From Hwangdonia seohaensis (GTDB lineage Bacteria > Bacteroidota > Bacteroidia > Flavobacteriales > Flavobacteriaceae), in the NCBI RefSeq assembly GCF_031932625.1, contig NZ_JAVSCK010000004.1, positions 124,001-188,000 of the forward strand: 64,000 bases of DNA, written 5' to 3'. Below, in pieces: positions 60,375-64,000 of this stretch (the stretch's first letter is position 1; every line of letters begins with the position of its first letter). The position numbers were made by a program, and so were the translations under genes. The notes below the pieces were generated by a model that did no database searches, had not been told where the DNA came from, and was given only the letters and a program-made list of their open reading frames with translations.

Positions 60375-60382
60375 CAAAAGTA
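60375..60382 (-). promoter_or_regulatory. Predicted -7 element for the rRNA methyltransferase gene
   Basis: Minus strand TACTTTTG ending 8 nt before the ATG at 60366; a second example of a near-leaderless arrangement. Confidence 0.5.
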
Positions 60383-60449
60383 ATTTATTTTAGTGTAATT
60401 GAATGGGGTTTTTACCGACTTAAGAATCTAATTTCTTAACCAAGCAATC

Positions 60450-61241
60450 GTGAGAGCTCTATATTTATTAATTTCAATGATTTTGATTGTTTCTTGCAAA
60501 CAATCCTCAGAAACAAAAAAGGAAAATGTTAACGTTGAAGACACTCCAACTATTTCAAAAGCTTATCCTGAAAATATTTCAAAAATTTTCAAGGCACACG
60601 GCGGATTGGAAATTTGGAATACAATGAACACCTTAAAATTCACTATGCCAAAAGAAGATGGGAACGAGGTGACCACAACCCATTTAAAAAACAGAAAATC
60701 CTTAATTGAAATGCCTCATCACATCGTTGGGTTTGATGGGAAAAATGTTTGGTTAAAAAACAAAGACACGGCAACATATAAAGGCAATGCTAAATTTTAT
60801 TACAATTTGATGTTTTATTTTTATGCCATGCCTTTTGTTCTAGCGGATGATGGTATTGTTTATGAAGATACAGATCCTTTGGTTTTTGAGGGTAAAACCT
60901 ATCCTGGAATTAAAATCTCTTATAACGCTGGAATAGGCGAATCACCTGAAGACGAATACATTTTGTATTACGATGCTGAAACGCACAACATGGTTTGGTT
61001 GGGCTATACGGTAACCTTTTTTACAGATGAAAAAAGCAAGGAATTTCATTTTATAAAATATAGCAATTGGCAAACGGTTGAAGGTTTGTTGTTGCCAGAA
61101 ACCTTAACTTGGTATAATTATGAAAACAATAAACCCACAACAAAGCGCAACGATTTAAAATTTACGGATGTGGTTTTATCAAAAGAAAAACCATCAGATG
61201 CTTTATTTGAAATGGTTGAAGGTGCTACGATTGTGGAATAA
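60450..61241 (+). CDS. DUF6503-like lipoprotein
   Basis: A 263-residue lipoprotein (signal ending LIVSC, Cys16) starting at GTG 60450. The mature part holds IFKAHGGLEIWNTMNTLKFTMPKEDGNE, a conserved opening of the DUF6503 family, then alternating strands in a LolA-like pattern (NRKSLIEMPHHIVGFDGKNVWLKNKD, YDAETHNMVWLGYTVTF). Possibly a periplasmic lipid-handling protein, but this is not shown. It stands alone with a terminator after it. Confidence 0.75.
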   Translation: MRALYLLISMILIVSCKQSSETKKENVNVEDTPTISKAYPENISKIFKAHGGLEIWNTMNTLKFTMPKEDGNEVTTTHLKNRKSLIEMPHHIVGFDGKNVWLKNKDTATYKGNAKFYYNLMFYFYAMPFVLADDGIVYEDTDPLVFEGKTYPGIKISYNAGIGESPEDEYILYYDAETHNMVWLGYTVTFFTDEKSKEFHFIKYSNWQTVEGLLLPETLTWYNYENNKPTTKRNDLKFTDVVLSKEKPSDALFEMVEGATIVE

Positions 61242-61251
61242 CATTTAGCTT

Positions 61252-61291
61252 AAAAAAAAAGCTTCGTATAAATTTATACGAAGCTTTTTTT
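61252..61291. terminator. Bidirectional terminator between DUF6503 and the amidohydrolase pair
   Basis: AAAAAAGCTTCGTATAAA (about 61255-61272) is followed by its perfect complement TTTATACGAAGCTTTTTT, with long A and T tracts. The genes converge. Confidence 0.92.
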
Positions 61292-61292
61292 A

Positions 61293-62606
61293 TTATTGAT
61301 TTTTATACTTCTCCGAATAGCGTTTCCAAAGTTTGGTTTGATGCGTTTCTAGGCTAATTTCCCTGCCATCAATAAAGGCATGCTCTATAATATTGGTTCG
61401 CATATCCAAAGCGTCACCTTCGCTAATAAATAGGGTAGCACTTTTACCAGGTTCTAAACTTCCGTATTTCGCATCGATACCCAATATTTTAGCAGAGTTT
61501 AGGGTGATAAGCTGTAATGCTTGCGCTTTGGTTAAACCGTGTGCCACGGTTGTGCCGGCATAAAATGGCAGGTTTCTCGAGTTCATACGCTCCATTCTTC
61601 CGCCAGAAGCCACTTGTAACGCTACTAAAACCCCATTGTCAACTAATAGTTTTGCGGTTTTAAAGGGCAGATCGTAATCGTCGTCATCGCTATTTGGTGT
61701 AGCGTGTACACGTCGTAATAGTACAGCAATGTTGTGTTGTTTTAATAAATCCGGAACTTTATAAGCATCGCTACCGCCAACAATCACCATCTTTTTAACC
61801 CCGTTTTCTTTTGAAAAATGAATGGCATCGGTAATGCCTTTTTCGTCGTTTACGTTGATGTAAAGCGTTTTAGAACCATCAAAAATGCCTTGTATGGCTT
61901 CGAAAGGTAGATTTATCTCTGGTTTATTTCCTTGGTTATAGGCCTTACTTTCTTTAAAATAATTGGCGATTTCGGTTACCTGTTCCCCATATTTTTTGTT
62001 TGGCTTAAGCCCTGGGTCTTCACCAAGCCACCAACGTCCGCTGGTAAAGCTACTCGGCCAATTCATATGAATGCCATCATCGGTTTTTACAGCCGCATCT
62101 TCCCAATTCCAAGCATCAAATTGAACTACTGACGAGGTGCCCGAAATACGACTGCCACGTGGTGTAATTTGCCCTAAAAGCACCCCATTGGGACGCATGG
62201 ACTCAACAATCTTGGATTCAGCATTGTAGGCAATTAAACTTCTAATATGAGGATTCATTAAACCCATTTCTTCATCGTCTTTTGAAGCTTTCACAGCACT
62301 AACTTCAACGAGACCCAAAGTGGAATTAGGAATTATAAACCCGGGATAAACATGTTTCCCATTGGCATTAATTACGTGCATGCCCGCTAAACCTATATTA
62401 GCAACCGTCATATCTGCAACTGTATGAAGCTTTCCGTCTTTAACAATAATAATACTCTTTTCAATAACGTTGCCGTTTCCAATATGAGCCGTTGCACCAA
62501 CAATGGCAAAATCTTTAGTTTGTTTTGCAGCTGGTGTTTGTTGTGCCATTACCATTGAAACACACAACATAATAATAAGTAAGAATGATAGTTTTAAATT
62601 TTTCAT
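61293..62606 (-). CDS. Secreted amidohydrolase-family protein (second of a pair)
   Basis: A 437-residue exported protein (signal ending VMAQQ). The imidazolonepropionase-like composite fold is visible: TKDFAIVGATAHIGNGNVIEKSIIIVKDGKLH at the start, GKHVYPGFIIPNSTLGLVE where HxH should be, and LITLNSAKILGIDAKYGSLEPGKSATLFISEGD at the end. The expected HxH metal pair is replaced (IPNSTL), so this copy probably lacks hydrolase activity and may be a partner of the upstream protein. It is 12 nt after that gene on the same strand. Confidence 0.82.
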   Translation of the reverse strand: MKNLKLSFLLIIMLCVSMVMAQQTPAAKQTKDFAIVGATAHIGNGNVIEKSIIIVKDGKLHTVADMTVANIGLAGMHVINANGKHVYPGFIIPNSTLGLVEVSAVKASKDDEEMGLMNPHIRSLIAYNAESKIVESMRPNGVLLGQITPRGSRISGTSSVVQFDAWNWEDAAVKTDDGIHMNWPSSFTSGRWWLGEDPGLKPNKKYGEQVTEIANYFKESKAYNQGNKPEINLPFEAIQGIFDGSKTLYINVNDEKGITDAIHFSKENGVKKMVIVGGSDAYKVPDLLKQHNIAVLLRRVHATPNSDDDDYDLPFKTAKLLVDNGVLVALQVASGGRMERMNSRNLPFYAGTTVAHGLTKAQALQLITLNSAKILGIDAKYGSLEPGKSATLFISEGDALDMRTNIIEHAFIDGREISLETHQTKLWKRYSEKYKNQ

Positions 62607-62618
62607 CGTGATAAATTT

Positions 62619-64000
62619 TTAGTGTTGGTGTTCTTCGTTATCGATTGAATCGCAGTGTAAATGTTCTTTCACTTTCTTTTTAATAGGCTGCGTTTTTAAA
62701 CCTTTGTTTTTGGCTTGCATCATCATATTAATAAGTGTGCTTTTTTCGTCTTTTATTTTAGTACGTTTTGCTTCATCTTGTTTTAAATCGAAATAGGTGA
62801 CACCCTCGATAATGGTTTTTTCGGCCTTGGCGTAAACGGAAAGCGGATGGTCTGACCAAAGCACCACATCGGCATCTTTACCCACTTTAATACTGCCAAC
62901 TCGATCATCAATATGTAGCAGTTTTGCAGGGTTGAGCGTTACAAATTTCCAAGCCTCTTCTTCGCTGATACCGCCGTATTTTACAGATTTTGCAGCTTCT
63001 TGGTTTAGTCGGCGGGACATTTCGGCGTCGTCGCTATTAATAGCCACCGTTACACCGGCGTTGTGCATAATGGCAGCGTTATACGGTATCGCATCGTTAA
63101 CCTCGTATTTGTAGGCCCACCAATCGCTAAACGTCGAGCCGCCAACCCCGTGTTCTTTCATTTTATCGGCCACCTTGTAGCCTTCAAGAATATGGGTAAA
63201 CGTATTGATGTTAAAGTCGAATTTTTCAGCTACTTTCATAAGCATATTTATTTCGCTTTGTACATACGAGTGGCATGAGATAAAACGCTCTTTATTTAAA
63301 ATTTCTGCCAGCACGTCTAATTCAATATCTTTTCTGTACGGTTTGCCGCTTTTCTTTAAAGCGTCGTAGGCTTTAGCTCTATTAAAATAGTCAACAAAAA
63401 CCTGCTCGACACCCATACGTGTTTGCGGAAAACGAACATTGGTCTGGGCACGGGTTTGTTTTACGTTTTCACCCAATGCGAATTTGATGAATTTCGGGCT
63501 GTTTTCGTAGATGAGATTATCTGCCGTTTCGCCCCATTTTAATTTGATGATGGCCGACCGACCGCCAATGGGATTCGCAGAACCATGTAATATTTGAATG
63601 GAAGTAACGCCGCCAGCTAGGTTTCGGTATATGCCAATATGGGTTTCGTCAATAACATCTTCAATGCTTACTTCGGCTGAAGAATTTTGTCCGGCTTCAT
63701 TCACCGATGATGTGGCAATATGCGAATGCTCATCAATAATTCCAGCGGTTAAATGCTTGCCCGTGGCATCGATAATTTTAGCACTTCTATCGGATAGGTT
63801 TTGGCCAATCTTGGCAATCTTTCCGTTTTTAATTAACACATCGGTATTCTGTAAAACACCTTCTTTTTCGCTGGTCCAAACGGTAGCATTTTTAAATAAT
63901 AGCGTTTCGGCTTTTGGCAATGCTTCAAATCCATACGAATTGTTAGGGAAGGTAATGGGCAACACCTTTTCGGTTTCTGTTTTTTCTTTTTTCGTGTCAT
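62619..64000 (-). CDS. Secreted amidohydrolase-family protein (5' end outside window)
   Basis: At least 460 residues; the frame is open to the window edge, so the true N-terminus lies beyond 64000 (a GTG at 63965 is probably internal). The metal-binding HSH is in GIIDEHSHIATSS, other ligands near FISCHSYVQSE, FNINTFTHILEG and VAINSDDAEMSRR (catalytic Asp). The C-terminus FVTLNPAKLLHIDDRVGSIKVGKDADVVLWSDHPL is the usual composite-domain end. It carries the intact metal site missing from its downstream neighbour, so the two probably form one complex. Large versions of about 1,000 residues with a WD40-like N-terminal part exist in this group. Confidence 0.85.
   Translation of the reverse strand, partial: DTKKEKTETEKVLPITFPNNSYGFEALPKAETLLFKNATVWTSEKEGVLQNTDVLIKNGKIAKIGQNLSDRSAKIIDATGKHLTAGIIDEHSHIATSSVNEAGQNSSAEVSIEDVIDETHIGIYRNLAGGVTSIQILHGSANPIGGRSAIIKLKWGETADNLIYENSPKFIKFALGENVKQTRAQTNVRFPQTRMGVEQVFVDYFNRAKAYDALKKSGKPYRKDIELDVLAEILNKERFISCHSYVQSEINMLMKVAEKFDFNINTFTHILEGYKVADKMKEHGVGGSTFSDWWAYKYEVNDAIPYNAAIMHNAGVTVAINSDDAEMSRRLNQEAAKSVKYGGISEEEAWKFVTLNPAKLLHIDDRVGSIKVGKDADVVLWSDHPLSVYAKAEKTIIEGVTYFDLKQDEAKRTKIKDEKSTLINMMMQAKNKGLKTQPIKKKVKEHLHCDSIDNEEHQH

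Noticed and set aside
1..64000. CRISPR array, tRNA, rRNA or complete insertion sequence
   Set aside because: No regularly spaced direct repeats, no recognisable tRNA or rRNA core words and no transposase were seen; this was reading by eye, so a covariance scan could still find a tRNA.

Overview
The window is a stretch of a Bacteroidota chromosome, almost certainly family Flavobacteriaceae. The support is direct: A/T-rich DNA; a type IX secretion (T9SS) type A and a type B C-terminal sorting domain; promoters of the Bacteroidota form TTTG - about 20 nt - TAnnTTTG; almost no Shine-Dalgarno sequences; and many proteins of flavobacterial families (GlmU-like, DUF4199, DUF4252, DUF5777, DUF6503, 950-residue CarB). 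No rRNA, tRNA, CRISPR array, prophage or complete transposon was recognised. Both ends cut a gene: an M17 aminopeptidase on the left and an amidohydrolase on the right.

Layout. 1-3.4 kb: aminopeptidase, ATP-grasp enzyme and a BNR-propeller lipoprotein whose two halves differ in base composition. 3.6-5.1 kb: first ECF sigma module (sigma, membrane protein, Spy-like protein). 5.4-10.7 kb: ABC exporter, phospho-sugar mutase, glycosyltransferase, DUF4199. 10.8-20.3 kb: L31B, GlmU-like, PD40 protein, YhhN-like, mtaB, GNAT-like, hydrolase, lytic transglycosylase and cardiolipin synthase. 20.5-23.7 kb: rpmH and carB. 23.9-27.8 kb: second ECF sigma module, an operon of sigma, OB-fold, T9SS cupredoxin, DUF5777 barrel, cytochrome c lipoprotein and YceI protein, divergent from a DoxX-like gene. 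27.9-31.6 kb: thioesterase, rmuC, TPR protein. 31.7-37.0 kb: vitamin B12 uptake locus, with a cobalamin riboswitch in front of the TonB receptor and a divergent binding protein/permease/ATPase set. 37.2-39.4 kb: PP-loop ATPase and S41 protease. 39.7-41.9 kb: third ECF sigma module with two DUF4252 proteins. 42-54.8 kb: purB with a newly called 58-residue membrane protein, a heme-binding protein, glycosyltransferase, membrane protein/HTH pair, a large T9SS lectin protein, sirtuin, trmH and a DEAD-box helicase. 55-56.5 kb: repeat-rich accessory region with a frameshifted lipoprotein gene. 56.7-64 kb: amidohydrolases, Ste24-like protease, GIY-YIG protein, rRNA methyltransferase.

The three ECF sigma modules point to strong envelope and redox sensing. 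The most interesting features are (i) the sigma/cupredoxin/cytochrome/YceI operon with a palindrome in its divergent promoter region; (ii) two diverged copies of a structured GC-rich intergenic element, at 39.5 kb (+) and 55.1 kb (-), which may be an RNA or a small mobile repeat; (iii) a cassette-like unit at 55.2-56.1 kb bounded by inverted hairpin elements; and (iv) a GIY-YIG gene framed by inverted copies of a dispersed repeat. Functions are inferred from motifs only; no database search was run.
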